A stretch of DNA of 64,000 nt from Acanthosoma haemorrhoidale (taxonomy: Eukaryota; Arthropoda; Insecta; Hemiptera; Acanthosomatidae). The notes below the pieces were generated by a model, which saw nothing but the letters and a program-made list of their open reading frames with translations, ran no database searches and had not been told where the DNA came from. The stretch's first letter is position 1; each line of letters opens with the position of its first letter. A program made the translations under genes and the position numbers. Below, piece after piece: positions 35,314 to 46,925 of the stretch. The stretch is taken from the NCBI GenBank assembly GCA_930367205.1, contig OV884015.1:38431288-38495287 (forward strand), in the 5' to 3' direction.

Positions 35314-36570
35314 TTGTTTAACGGGGATAAGGTAGGAGACAAGATTTGTAAGAAGGGAAATGAGAGGTGTAATTAGGGTTCTGAACTCTGTAAGGAATGA
35401 GGTAAAAAGGCTGGTGAGATCTGAGGAGCTTGAAGGTGGCGGGATATGCGAGATGTGTGGTTGAGGATGGGATAGAGTTTGCTGGTTGCTGGGATGAGCG
35501 GAGTGCTGGGAAAGAAGAACTTGCGGAGGAGGAGTGGGCAGTGCCTGTGGCTGCTCTCTGTTCCTAACTGCGTCAGCGAAAGAGACTGAAGGCCTCAAAC
35601 TTCTGGTGGGGGCGCTTCTTGGGCTACCTGTGGCTGATGTTTCTTCTTCAGGACGACGACGTTGTTCACTTCTGGACTTTAGAATTCTATAAGCCTCACA
35701 GCCTTTATAGTTTGCCGGGTGGCCTTGCTGACAGAGCACGCATACAGCAGGTGATTTTAGGGGCTTCTTGCACAATTCACTTTTGTGCTGCCCACTGCAC
35801 TTTACACACCTGGGAGGGTGGTAGCAGTATGATTTTGTGTGCCCATATGCCTGGCAATTATGGCATTGGACGATGTCTCGTTTCGGGTAAGGCTTTTCGA
35901 CCTGTACTCTTGTGTAGTATAAGTGGTTAAGCTCGTAGATTTTCTCCACTCCAGCTGTTCGCTCTAGTTCGACAAAGAATAAGGGCATTGGTTTCTTGAT
36001 ACTTGTATCATTTTCTTGTCTCTCCTCACGGAGGACATTCGTGATTTGGCGAACCTTGTACCCTAAACTTATCAGCTCCTTTTCTATCTCGTCCGCTGGT
36101 GTTGTGGGATGCAGGTTTCTAATCACCACCCGCAGCGATCTTTCTTGCTTTAGTTGGTAGGTATGAAAATCAGCCTTGGATTCTTCTAGGTATTTTATAA
36201 TTCCTCGGTATGTTTCAGGAGTGTCCGGAGAAACCTTTGTGTCCCGAGATCGATTGAGGCAAGTATATTTGCCTGTACCTACAACTTTGCTCAATTGAGT
36301 GCATAGTAATTTGAAATTACTAATGTTGCGAACGAATATCGCTGGTGGCTTGGGCTGTGTGGGTGTTGTTGTAGAGTCCATGTCCTCTACCTCAATATTT
36401 TTCAACACCTCGTAACTATTGGGCGTGAAAAAGGGAGACTCATGAGTTATTGTTGTTTGTTTTGATGTGGTGGGTTGTGGTGGTATCTCTTCCATAGAGC
36501 TGCTAGGTGCTGAGGAATTTATTGGGATATTCCGATTAGATCGCCGTGGCTTGCGTTTGACTGGTGACAT
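35305..36570 (-). CDS. LINE A ORF1: Gag-like zinc-knuckle nucleic-acid-binding protein
   Basis: This protein probably packages the element RNA into ribonucleoprotein. It has 421 residues from the first ATG at 36570 (the open frame continues 6 codons upstream without an ATG). A Pro/Ser/Thr-rich basic N-terminus is followed by an RRM-like/PRE-type region (about 74-228, with LRVVIRNLHPTT at 147-158 and PLFFVELER at 196-204). Three zinc knuckles follow, typical of Jockey-group ORF1: C236-C239-H244-C249, C255-C258-H262-C267 and C277-C280-H284-C291. The C-terminal 40 residues are strongly hydrophobic and Leu/Thr-rich (LTSLFTSFLTEF and on). The TAA stop at 35305-35307 is followed immediately in frame by ORF2. 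Confidence 0.95.
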   Translation of the reverse strand: MSPVKRKPRRSNRNIPINSSAPSSSMEEIPPQPTTSKQTTITHESPFFTPNSYEVLKNIEVEDMDSTTTPTQPKPPAIFVRNISNFKLLCTQLSKVVGTGKYTCLNRSRDTKVSPDTPETYRGIIKYLEESKADFHTYQLKQERSLRVVIRNLHPTTPADEIEKELISLGYKVRQITNVLREERQENDTSIKKPMPLFFVELERTAGVEKIYELNHLYYTRVQVEKPYPKRDIVQCHNCQAYGHTKSYCYHPPRCVKCSGQHKSELCKKPLKSPAVCVLCQQGHPANYKGCEAYRILKSRSEQRRRPEEETSATGSPRSAPTRSLRPSVSFADAVRNREQPQALPTPPPQVLLSQHSAHPSNQQTLSHPQPHISHIPPPSSSSDLTSLFTSFLTEFRTLITPLISLLTNLVSYLIPVKQNP

Positions 36571-36599
36571 AGTGGGCGTAGGTCCCAATGATCTTGAGC

Positions 36600-36609
36600 G
36601 TTAAAAGTT
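36600..36609. repeat. 10-bp target duplication (5' side) of full-length LINE A
   Basis: GTTAAAAGTT, matching 32439-32448. Confidence 0.75.
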
Positions 36610-37540
36610 AAAGGTGAAATTTTTTGTGATTGTTATAACATGAATGGAAGAGTTCATAAGGGTGTCATTCATGAATTTTCTTCTTGAAGGTTAATGCCAC
36701 GCAGGCTATAGATAGCGCTGTGACATTAACCTCTGAACCATTAAGGTTACGTCGTGTATTAATAATATCTTCGGCAGCTTCACAAATTGTGTCACATTTT
36801 GTCAATTCCTCAGCGTCACATTTTCTTGTAGATGTTTCTAATATAATGACTAATCGCATTTCTTATATTATATGTATGTATGTACTATATTTAATACACT
36901 ACGAAGCTAATTATTTAATTTTACATTTTTTTTTGCCATTAAAAACGGCAGTGGAAAAATAATTTCAAGGATATTCAAAAAACTAAAATTTTGAGAGCTA
37001 GCAATAGAAACCCAGGTTTCTATATTCTGTTCGATTATGATATTTAAGAAACAAGCATCCCCAGCCCTCGCTCGGAGTATCTGTCTATATTGTTCCATGA
37101 CTTTCTTTGCCCTTAACGTTATTTATTATATCTCAAAAATTAAAATTTAGTTCATAATTTATGTATAAAACATCTACCACTAAATCTGAACCATGAAAAA
37201 TAAAGTTTTGATGACATTGATTCTGGTTGATCTTGTTTAGATTTCAGGTCTAATTCGTTTTTGTTTTTCCTTTGAATACATTAGGGATAAAAAAAGTAAT
37301 TTATAGTCTAAGAGTAGATATTATTATATACTCTGAATTTCTCTATACTCCACAACTCGCATTTTAAATCAGATTCTAGTTTTGTTTACGAACCTGTTTG
37401 GAACGGATCGAGAGCTTGTCTCACGGGTGGCTTCAGCAGCGCTCATAACTTGATAAGCTCATCTGTATACTTATTTTAAAGTCTGTGATATAAAAAAGCC
37501 GATCAGAAACGAACCAAGAAGGGAGTAAATGGGGCCGGGA
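36610..37540. other. No recognisable gene or repeat
   Basis: AT-rich; short opposing frames at 36665-36962 mirror each other and have no recognisable domain. Confidence 0.5.
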
Positions 37541-37692
37541 GTTGACAGCGAGAGCTGGTACGATAAGTTAATCAGGAGGAGGCAGGGGGTCAGGGGGCCT
37601 GCCCCGGGGCCGATAAGGGGCTTAGCCCTAACTGGTGCCGACTGTTCTCATCAGTCATGGTCTCGGTGCCCATCGCAGCTCTCGCTCTCAAC
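37541..37692. repeat. GC-rich inverted-repeat island
   Basis: GTTGACAGCGAGAGCTG (37541-37557) pairs with CAGCTCTCGCTCTCAAC (37676-37692), 16 of 17 positions. They enclose about 118 bp of unusually GC-rich sequence with several G/C runs. Function unknown. Confidence 0.6.
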
Positions 37693-40600
37693 CACTTGAT
37701 ACCATTTCTTTATTTAATCATATCTTGGTCCGCTCAAAGAGCAAGAACTAGTTTATATAAGAATCACTCTAACAAGCATAGACAACTTTATTAAAAGGTG
37801 TTCTCAAGTTATACTGAAAACCTTGGCATGATAATTTAAAGTTGGCATACTACTTTAACCTTTCGGCCGCCTAACCAGACAGCTGAAACGAAAAGCCCCC
37901 ACATCAAAAGATACAGACAAAATGTAGCTAGGTACCTAGGTTACATACCTAACCAACCATTTCTTCTAAAAGTTTTATTATAGAATGATTTTCATGCATC
38001 AAAAGCGTTTAATTCTTCTTTAATACTCATCTCCTTGCTCCCCGAACACCCTTTGTAACCAATGATTACCACAACACTGAGTTAAGCGAGTTAATGTTAC
38101 AATTTCATGACAAAAATTTCCCCAACCATCGAATACTCCCATACTATTACATGATCTTAAGAAGAAATTAGGGATGTTTTAGTATTTAAATGTAAAGGTT
38201 TAGATTTGTGTACCGTCCACAAGGCTTTGCGTTTCTAGCCTTCCGGTTAGTTTGCCATTGTGCATGGTGGCTTCAAGCTAACTTCCATCGGAAGAGTAAA
38301 GTTTAGTGATATTCTTCTTCTAAAATCATTGAAATAAACAACCGAGTATGTGAGTTGCCCTCAAACTAATAAGTGATTGACGATCTAATGAGCACAGGCA
38401 CTCATAATGTATCTTCATTCTTGAGTAAGCTACTATTGAGTATTTCCTACATAATATAATTCATGATGCAAGACAGAGAAAATCTAGCGGCTCGACGATT
38501 GATACAAAGGGCTCCTGTAAGCTTAAGGGAGACTACCCAAGGTAGAAGTTGGTGAATAATTTAATTTAAAGGATTGCAACTGGATCCTTACTTGAACTCC
38601 CTTCAGGACTAAAGGGGAATTTAAATTGTCGGCGTGTGAGATTGAAACTGAGGTAATTAGAGATAAAGGCGGTCTTCTGTATTCATTAACGGCGGTTCAA
38701 GGGTCGCTCTGGAGTCTCTTCTTCGACTCAGATCCACTCTAGATACCGGCCACTGCAGCCAATTCACTTTATTTTCTTTCTACTATTCTCTCTGTCAGTA
38801 TAATAGCTAAATCGGCTGAAACTTTTCCACTTCGTTTAAAGTGGGTTCTATTTAATACATAAATCCATTCGGATGAGAATGATGTTTTTCGTTCCCAGGA
38901 GATGAAAATCCATTAATCTAACGAAGTATGTTGAAGATCGTTTATTCACTTGTTAGTAAATTTTTCAATATAAAAAAAAAATTATGCAAAGTTATTCATT
39001 GTAAACATAATTCACTCATTTCAGTGTATTTGATGCTCTGGCTTAATCTTTTACCTTGTCTTAATCACAGAAAGAACGTTTAGGAACCAGGAGGGGAGTA
39101 TGGATCATTAGGCGCTCCTGATGTATGAAAACCACTAAAATTTACCTTGTGAGAGTGCACTACGTGTTGCTTTGGAGAATGACTGTAGAGTTCTTAAATT
39201 AACCTACTTAGTCAAGGGAGTATGTCTGACAGTGCAAAAAATAGTCCTTTATCAGAGTACCATCTGGTAAACAGGGTCTGGAGGCTCTATATATATGGCT
39301 GTAGCGTAAACAAGGATTAATTTCGCTCCAAGTAAAGTTAAGATTAAAGACAAAACTATCTACTTAAATTGGGAGCATTAAACTTGCTACTAACTTAAAT
39401 AAAATAAGTTATGCTCAACCTGAAATCATTGAAGCATGATAAACATGATTGATACTGAGAAATGAAAGAAATATTAGTTTAAAAATAAAAATAATAATTA
39501 TGACTAAATAACTAAAGAAAAAAATAGGAATAAAATTAAATTAAAATGAGATAATATTTGTAGTTTAGGAGGTTGAAAGCTAATATGACAATAGTTATGA
39601 GTCCGTAGCTCAGATCCGTAGCTCAATGAATGCTCGAATTATAAATATATGACTCCGTCACAAACATGTCATTCAATTTTTTTTATAGCACCTTTTTTGC
39701 CACAAACCAAAAATTTGCCATAACTCCACATTATAAAATAAATTAGTGGACAAAAAAATGTTAATGTAACATGGATAGATTTTGAAAAATATATTTCACA
39801 TAGGGAGGGAGAAAAATACTATTTTAAACAAGCTGCAAAAAATACAAAATAATTTATCTTAACAGGCACTAATCATCTTTTTTAACTGCAAAAAATAATC
39901 CTGCCCGTTCAGCAATTCATGGTCTCATAAAAAGATTTAATTGTTTGGTGAGATTATATTTTGGTTCCTAAAACGATAACAGACTATTCCAAAAATTACA
40001 TATCCCCCAATTTTTTTAATGGCATTTAATTAATTTGAAAGAGGTCACCCTTTTTTAATAATTATAAATTCAAAAGTAGTTTCATCAAAACATTGATTCC
40101 TGAAATAAGAAATGTCAGTCCGAATAAAAAAAAAGTTCTGAATTATGTAAACAGAACGAGTATAATGAAAAAATAATTCCATCGCTATCCCCCCCCCCTC
40201 CCACTGTTTGTACTGCTAAATGCCATTTCAGGTCCCACAATATTTGTACAACGGCTTCTGGTGATGGATCTGCTTTCCATTCCCGACCGAAATGTACTCC
40301 CGTAAAACGTCAATATCTCATTTGTCGCCAATCATGGCTTCTCTCTTCCGTGACTGGAATAAAACCAGTACCTAAATCCCATTGCTTTTACCTTGAAGCA
40401 AGGGAGGTTTCTCTATATGTAAGTTTTAATGGTTGGGGGAAAGGATACCATTGTTTCAACATTTACAAGGGATATTCTATGATATACCCTCAGTGAAAGA
40501 ATTGATGATTGATATCTATTTGCAAAGTTCTCAACAATACAATCTAGACAATAAATAAACTGCATTTTCCTTCACTCTGCTTGTAGGTAGGTGTTCGTAT

Positions 40601-43130
40601 GCCTGCTCGATGCTTAGGTTTTCATCTTAAGTCGTTTTAGTCGTAGTACTGTGAGTGAGGGGATCGTACAAAGGGGACTGTTGTAAGTTAGGCTAAGAAT
40701 GGCTGTGTAATTTGTTATTAAAAATGGTGTACTTTTGTTTAATTACACCCTTGATGTATGTACCCAGTACGTAGTATGAAATGATGACGTAGATAGATCT
40801 TAGTAGTCGAATGGACTGAATATTGACAGAAAGAAGCCTATTTATGTTACATTGAGTAGTATTTTTCCATTTTTGTAACCCGTATCCCGCTTGTAGTGTA
40901 AGTGCAGTTCGCAAGTAAGTAATCTGACGAAGTTCTGTCCAAAGTCAGACACCGTATTAGTAACATTTGAACACTTGAGAATGGCTGCTGAAAGCGCTTG
41001 TGCATAAATAACTTGTAGTAAGACAAAAATATGACGTTATTTACTTAATCTGAACCTACAACAACAATTAAACCTTGTGAGTAACACTCTCGTCAGTGAA
41101 TGTAGTGATTTTCTAGGTTTAAAGAAATGTTACTGGCATTGAAAGAGAATATAAATGTACTGAGTGGTCTTCCTTGTGGTACACTAGCTTTGATGAAAGC
41201 CGTGGATAAATTTTAACTAATCCACAAGCTAAGCAAAATCTCCCATTTTGAAAGAATTTCTGGAACACTAATGGGGTATCGGTCACTTAGTTGTATGTAA
41301 ACTAAATAATGGACTACACTGGACTAATTTTTTTCTGTTTTTTTATCCAATGATTATTATTATAGACAAGCAGACAGACAGACAGAGAAGCTGGCGAGAT
41401 ACCCCGCACCCTGATCGTCATTCGTGATCCAGAAGTAATGAGGCAGGGGTGGTCGATTGTCTCATAGAGAACGGACCGCTGAAGGGGATTTGCGCTACAC
41501 TGGGGTAGGTAGGTAGGAATCCGCTTAGCGCTGACGTTTCGCTAACAAGGCAGCTCCGGCATCAGCGCTCCGTCATCAGCCTATCTATATACCCCCCACC
41601 CCATTCTCTCTCTCTCTAACTGCCGCCTTTCTTTCTGCTCGTTAGTGGAATTAATTAATCTGGCCAACAGTATCGAGTGACGAAGTTTATCGGATATAGC
41701 CTGTCTGATATGTGACTTAATTATCTCGGCTTAGTAAAACATTATATAGACTGTTGACGTGATATTATGTAGATTTTAATCCTTATATTCATTGTATTAT
41801 TAGTACCCTCTATCTAGTTGATACCACTCGATATTTTTTTCATTATTGAAAAGATTTTATATCTACGAATTAACATTCCTTTTGACCAATTATGAACTAA
41901 ATCATATTTTTTTTTCATATTGTTTGTTGTTCTATCCAAGGGTACTTATTTGGCTTAACGGGAGCCTCGGGTGTAGAAAATGATTTGGATCGCAGACTTA
42001 TTCGGGAAAGTGGCTAAATGATTTTAACAATTAAGATGGGGTAACAAAGAAGATAACTTGGTACGACCTGAAATGAAGAAAATTTAAATCTGAAAAGACC
42101 AGAAAATAATAATCATAAGACATACCGGGGAAGAAATTTAAGAAATAAACAGTATTTTTGACATATTTATACAAATAAAGGATTTAGTCTAAAGCAAGAG
42201 TGACAATATCTGTACATACGACATAAATCACTTCATCTGCAGGATGACGGAATGTAGAGTACTAATAGACAGTAGTCTTCAATAGAGGTTAGCTCCCCTC
42301 GGTACTAAATATTCATTAAAAGGTACTTAAATGTTGGGGGAATATCCGGCTCTTGCAAAAATGTAAATGATGGTTAAACAAGAGTATCAGATAGAGATGG
42401 GATCGATGTGGACTGTATGCTAATACAGAGTTTAATTTCCTCCGGGCGGGTGTTTGCAGAGAGCAAACAGTTCCTTATTGCTCCGATACTTAGCGGGAGG
42501 GGTACCCCAGGGCTACCGCCCAGACCCCCTCTTATGCTATATCTCCCAAATCTTTGCCTTATCCTCCGATTGATACCGCTCCAATATTGTCCGTAGCATA
42601 TTACCATTTTAAAGAAATCTCTAGTGGAACGGTTCTTTCAGTATAGAAAATCCACGTACAAATTGGTTCTCATGTAATATAATAATTAAATAGGGGTGGG
42701 CTGACATATTATTTCCATGCATAAAATCCGATCGGCTTAACTGTAGCATCAAAAGATCCCATTAAGTTTACTACGACCTAAATAAACTACGTTTACTCAT
42801 ACAAACTTAAAATTAATGCCCTGAGCTTTCATGCCAGGTTTCTAAATGTATATAATTGTATAAACTAAGTACAAGTTGATCAATGGCTTTGCAATATTTT
42901 CCAATTTAATCATAAAATGTTTATATGTTTTTACTTTTATAAAAAATAAAACAGCATCTCTCTATCTATTTATATCAACCCCCAACTTTTCGACGAACTA
43001 CAGGGATCGAGCTGACTGTAACTGTAGCACTTACAAGTTGGTCTATCAAACGGTTTCTGACGTTATTTGTATAGGCTAAAATTTCACACGTTATTTATGT
43101 ACTAAATTTTACTTCATTACTAATATAAAC
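37693..43130. other. Long non-coding stretch with a short dispersed repeat
   Basis: No gene recognised. The segment 38021-38074 (TTTAATACTCATCTCCTTGC, and CCAATGATTACCA further on) recurs at about 56592-56650. A (GACA)n-like tract lies near 41368-41388, and a C-run near 40190. Confidence 0.5.
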
Positions 43131-43434
43131 TGTCGGGCTCTCGGATGTGTGAGTGTCCCCAACTTGGGGAGAGGACGCCTGCCGCGGGCTAGGGTCACTA
43201 CAACCTCTAGCCGCTGTCCGGCGGCGCCTAGAAAGAGATAAAACGGGAGGACCTGTGGTCTTTTATCCTTGCTGGCGGCCTAGTCGGTGGGCAGCTTAAT
43301 CCGTTTTTGATCTCACTCCATAAGATCTTAGAAGGTGTGCCCCGACAAAGCACTATGTTCAGGTATCTCCTGTTCAGGAGAAGATGAACAGGGTAGCTTT
43401 GTAGATAGCTTATGTGGTCTTGGAATACCACACC
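43131..43434 (+). mobile_element. Solo LTR 4a, 5' part only
   Basis: Begins TGTCGGGCTCTCGG and matches the U3 end of LTR 1 (GCCGCGGGCTAGGGTCAC). It continues through the shared GTGCCCCGAC and TATGTGGTCTTGGAAT segments, then is cut where a second LTR begins at 43435. Confidence 0.75.
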
Positions 43435-43968
43435 TGTCGGGTCATCACGAGGGGGGTGCCTCGTGTTACCTAGCCCTAGCTACGAAGTGAGGGTTGATTA
43501 GGCTATGACCTGTACAATTGCTTCATGACGGGTCCTACTACTGTACTATCTAACTCCATATTTGATAGGTATGTGCCCCTACAATGCACTATGTTCAGGA
43601 GAAGAGGTATAGGGTAGGTATTGTAGGTAGTTTATGTGGTCTTGGAACGACCACGAATTCACACTCGGTATCTAAGAGTAGGGGAAAACCGTCCGGATCC
43701 CAAAGGCGAGTGTGAACCGGAAGGAGCAGACTGGATTGCCGTGGGAGACGCTACTAGGTAACGTTTGTAGGGCCACGGCAACCGTTGTCCGCGAGGGAGA
43801 GGTCTCTCTCAAGGAGCTGCTAGTTTTAGCGAGACGAAGGCAGAGAATCCACTAGGAGAGTGTGGGGTCTGACAAGGCCGGACTAAAACATAGCGAGGTT
43901 AGGAAGAGAGGTCCAGAGGTTTTCATAAATGAGAAGGCCAAGTCTTGAAACATCAGTGCAGCTACTAT
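43435..43968 (+). mobile_element. Solo LTR 4b, nested in LTR 4a and 3'-truncated
   Basis: Begins TGTCGGGTCATCACGAGG and follows LTR 3 closely to about GTGCAGCT (43961-43968), then homology stops and unrelated AT-rich sequence follows. Neither the CA end nor a right target duplication is present, so the 3' half was lost by deletion. Immediately upstream is TACCACACC, the same nine bases that precede LTR 3. Confidence 0.78.
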
Positions 43969-45467
43969 ATATACAAACCATTCTGGTCGGTCCAAAAAAT
44001 TGTTGTATAACCCCTGAAAATGGTTAGTCTCAATAAACAAGTTAATATTTGTAATCTTAAATATTTTTGGACGTAAAAATCATTTCACGCAAGCTTTTTG
44101 CATAATACCTCTATTTAAAAAAAAACAAAGACAATTTAAACTTGAATGTTCATTGATTTCTTCATTTTATCCTACATCCTGAGGTTCCCGATGACTTATC
44201 CTGATGACGGAAAAACTGACGAAGTAATATTTTTAAATATCAATTAAACATATATTTAATAGGTATTTTTGACTGAAAGTTCTTGGTCAAAGTTCTCAAA
44301 GTGAAAATATTAACGAAGGACCACAAATATCAAATCAGCCCCCGACCCTGCCTGAACTTTCAATTTCTATTAGTGGCTCTCAAAAAATAATATTTTTTCG
44401 GTAATTTGTTTTTGATCTTGAAGGGTAAGGGATTATAACTGGTTTTTTTTGCAACGTAACGTAACCACTCGATTATGATTACATTTTTGCTCTCCAAAAG
44501 TTTTCTGAGTACAAGTTTCAATTAAGTTTATTTAATTGAATCAAATTGATTACACCTAATAGTGGAATATTAATAGTTATTTGAAGATATCGTAATATTT
44601 ATAAAAGTTTTGGGAGACATTGGCGTTCTAGATTATCTTATTTGCTATTTTCTTTAGTTTACAACCAAATCAAAGCTATTATTAAATTATAATTATTGTA
44701 AGATTGGAAATTTTAAATGCTTATCCATTAGGTGTTAGAAAATTAAGGGTTGCTGCGATCTGAGATCCTACTTTTATGAATGATCAAAACATGTTTGAGG
44801 AACTTAAAGAAACATTTTGTATTAACGAAACTGCTTTCCATTAACTACTCTGAAAACAATAATTTTTTTAAACTACTAATTATTTATGGATAACTATACA
44901 TGGATCTTCAAAAAAATACGGAAATATCCACAGAAATGACAATAAAAAGTTGAACTTGTAGCTAACATGGCTTAAATAATGTCCTAAAATTTAAAACCAT
45001 GTTAATCTTTGATTAAGAAGTCAGTATTAAATTATAAATTGGTATGTTGATGATATACTCATTGTTAAACCTTTGGTTATCTGAATTATTGTTTGTGTTT
45101 TTCCTAGATGTAAATAAGTGCATTTTAAGTTTTACTTGTTAATTTTAATTTTAGCTCTAGTTTTAGTTTAGAGGTACACCTGTATCTGGAAACTATAAAA
45201 ATTAAATTGATGTAAGTTAAAACAAAATGATGAAAATTATTTAAAAAAATAAACTTCTCCATTTTCCATAAATTGTGTGTTAATCTTTTTAGGAGTTAAG
45301 AATTTGTATATTAATTTATTTATATTTACAAATTCACCACTTATTGCATAAAGGGCTTATTATTAGGATTTGTAATTAACAGTTTTCTGAATATAGGTTA
45401 TAATAGGTTGTTTTTTTTGTTCGGATTCTTCGATTAGGTAAAATAACAAACAGTTTATAATTTATTT
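43969..45467. other. No recognisable gene or repeat
   Basis: Very AT-rich sequence. Confidence 0.5.
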
Positions 45468-45480
45468 ACTTATTCATTTA
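45468..45480. repeat. 13-bp target duplication (left) of LINE A copy 4
   Basis: ACTTATTCATTTA, repeated at 45678-45690. Confidence 0.85.
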
Positions 45481-45677
45481 CTTTGCGGTGGATTTGGGGG
45501 GTCTCTGGGCTGTCTGTAAATATTGTATGAATGAGCGAGTGAATGATGAACTGTAAATATTGTATGAATGAGCGAGTGAATGATGAACTGTAAATATTGT
45601 ATGAATGAGAGCATATATCTTAATTACTTATTGCCTTATAAAAGGCAGATTGTAATTATTGCATAATAAAGGAATTA
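45481..45677 (+). mobile_element. LINE A copy 4: 3' UTR only, with internal tandem
   Basis: Severely 5'-truncated LINE A with only 3' UTR (GTGGATTTGGGGGGTCTCTG onward, shared with 14304-14330). It ends GCATAATAAAGGAATTA and is bracketed by a 13-bp direct repeat. It carries a 37-bp tandem duplication within the UTR. Confidence 0.88.
45514..45611 (+). repeat. 37-bp tandem repeat, about 2.6 units
   Basis: Units at 45514-45550 and 45551-45587 are identical; a third partial unit runs from 45588. The unit contains TATTGTATGAATGAGCGAGT, a segment present once in the other LINE A copies. Confidence 0.92.
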
Positions 45678-45690
45678 ACTTATTCATTTA

Positions 45691-46800
45691 TTGACAAAAC
45701 GTCAATAGATGTTAAAAATACTTCCGATTTATAAGAACTATTTGGCTTGTGTAATCATACTTAAGATATGTAATAAATTAGAAATACGCTTAGCTGATTG
45801 TGATATTTATTTTATAGTTTTCCAATATATATTAACATCTAGAAACGATAAAAAAAAAATGAAATGAACGTAAAATAATGTATGGACATATTCAATGACT
45901 TTTTTGTTTTTAGAAAATATAATTTATCGCACTATTAAGAATTGCATTTCACATTTTTAATAAATTTGGAAATAAATTTTAAGACTGACTTCTATATTGT
46001 GAAATCTAACCAGAAAAAATCACTTCTTACCATACCATTAAATAAAAATATTGTTGGTTTAATTTTTGTAATATAATTGATTCTTTTTTTCTAGAAAAAT
46101 GTATGTGTCCATCATGGTAAAAACAGGATACCTTCTGCACTGGTACATGAGGAATCTTAGAAGTTTGCAATATTAACTTTGAAATATTAGCAGTATAACT
46201 CATAAAAAAATCATCAATATGTTGTTCATATTATTTGTCTGTTTACTTATATTTTTAGTCTTCAATAGCATATATTTTATTACTATTATTTACTTTTTTT
46301 ATGCTGTATTTCATAATCATTCTCTCGGTTGTTTTCTTGTTCACTTGTATATTTTTATAAAGTATTTATTCTTTTTTATCATCCCTTTTGTTTATTAATT
46401 TAGGTGATTTTTAAGACAAAGTCACGGCCATTTATATTAGTCAACATAACCCTGTATGTAATATGCTTTGAACAGCTATGGAACATGTTCAAATAAATTA
46501 CCTCTTTGCAAGGTAAACTGTAATGTGAAATAAATTAATAAAAAAAATTTATACCCTGCAAGTAAATGGAACAATAAAGTTTTTTTTATGCCGTTCATGT
46601 TTTTGTAAAAATATTATTGTTATCATTTTCCAAAATAAGATTGGGCTACCGTAGAAATCTCTTATAATTACTTTTAATTTTACAGATTAAAACTATATAG
46701 GATTGATCTTATCTTATTAAAATATTTTATTTATGAGTAGAAAATTACATATTATTATAAATAAAGCATGATATAAATAATAAATGTGATGAATATATCG
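45691..46800. other. No recognisable gene or repeat
   Basis: Very AT-rich sequence with no supported feature. Confidence 0.5.
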
Positions 46801-46925
46801 TGCACCCTTTGACACTGGGATGGTGTAATGATTTCCCAGGGGCCGACCGGGACCTGAAGAGCGCCACAGTTCTGCGCAATAGTCTAATCACTGCGCCGTG
46901 GACAGATCGAAACTCACCCTCCGAA
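46801..46925 (-). mobile_element. Possible tRNA-derived SINE
   Basis: On the minus strand, ACGGCGCAGTGATTAGAC resembles a box A of the GGCGCAGTGGTTAG type. About 35 bp further, AGGTCCCGGTCGGCCCC resembles a degenerate box B. This GC-rich unit stands out sharply from its AT-rich surroundings, as a SINE insertion would. Confidence 0.45.

Larger units (their letters stand above)
32449..36599 (-). mobile_element. LINE A copy 3: apparently full-length Jockey-like retrotransposon
   Basis: A 4151-bp element lies between 10-bp direct repeats. Both ORFs are uninterrupted, and the only in-frame stop inside the coding span is the one separating ORF1 from ORF2. The 5' UTR before the first ORF1 ATG is only about 29 nt, so either the promoter is downstream/internal or a few bases are missing. 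The 3' UTR is about 165 nt, shorter than that of four other LINE A copies in the window, which share an extra segment here deleted. The 3' end reads CACAATAAAG and lacks a long poly(A). Intact ORFs and near-identical flanking repeats suggest recent insertion. Confidence 0.92.

Noticed and set aside
35619..35930. Plus-strand open frame inside LINE A
   Set aside because: Antisense shadow of the ORF1 zinc-knuckle region; the same shadow appears at 63218-63691 in the other copy.
36571..36588. Upstream extension of ORF1 from a TTG codon
   Set aside because: The first ATG is at 36570; no reason to prefer a TTG start in a eukaryotic element.
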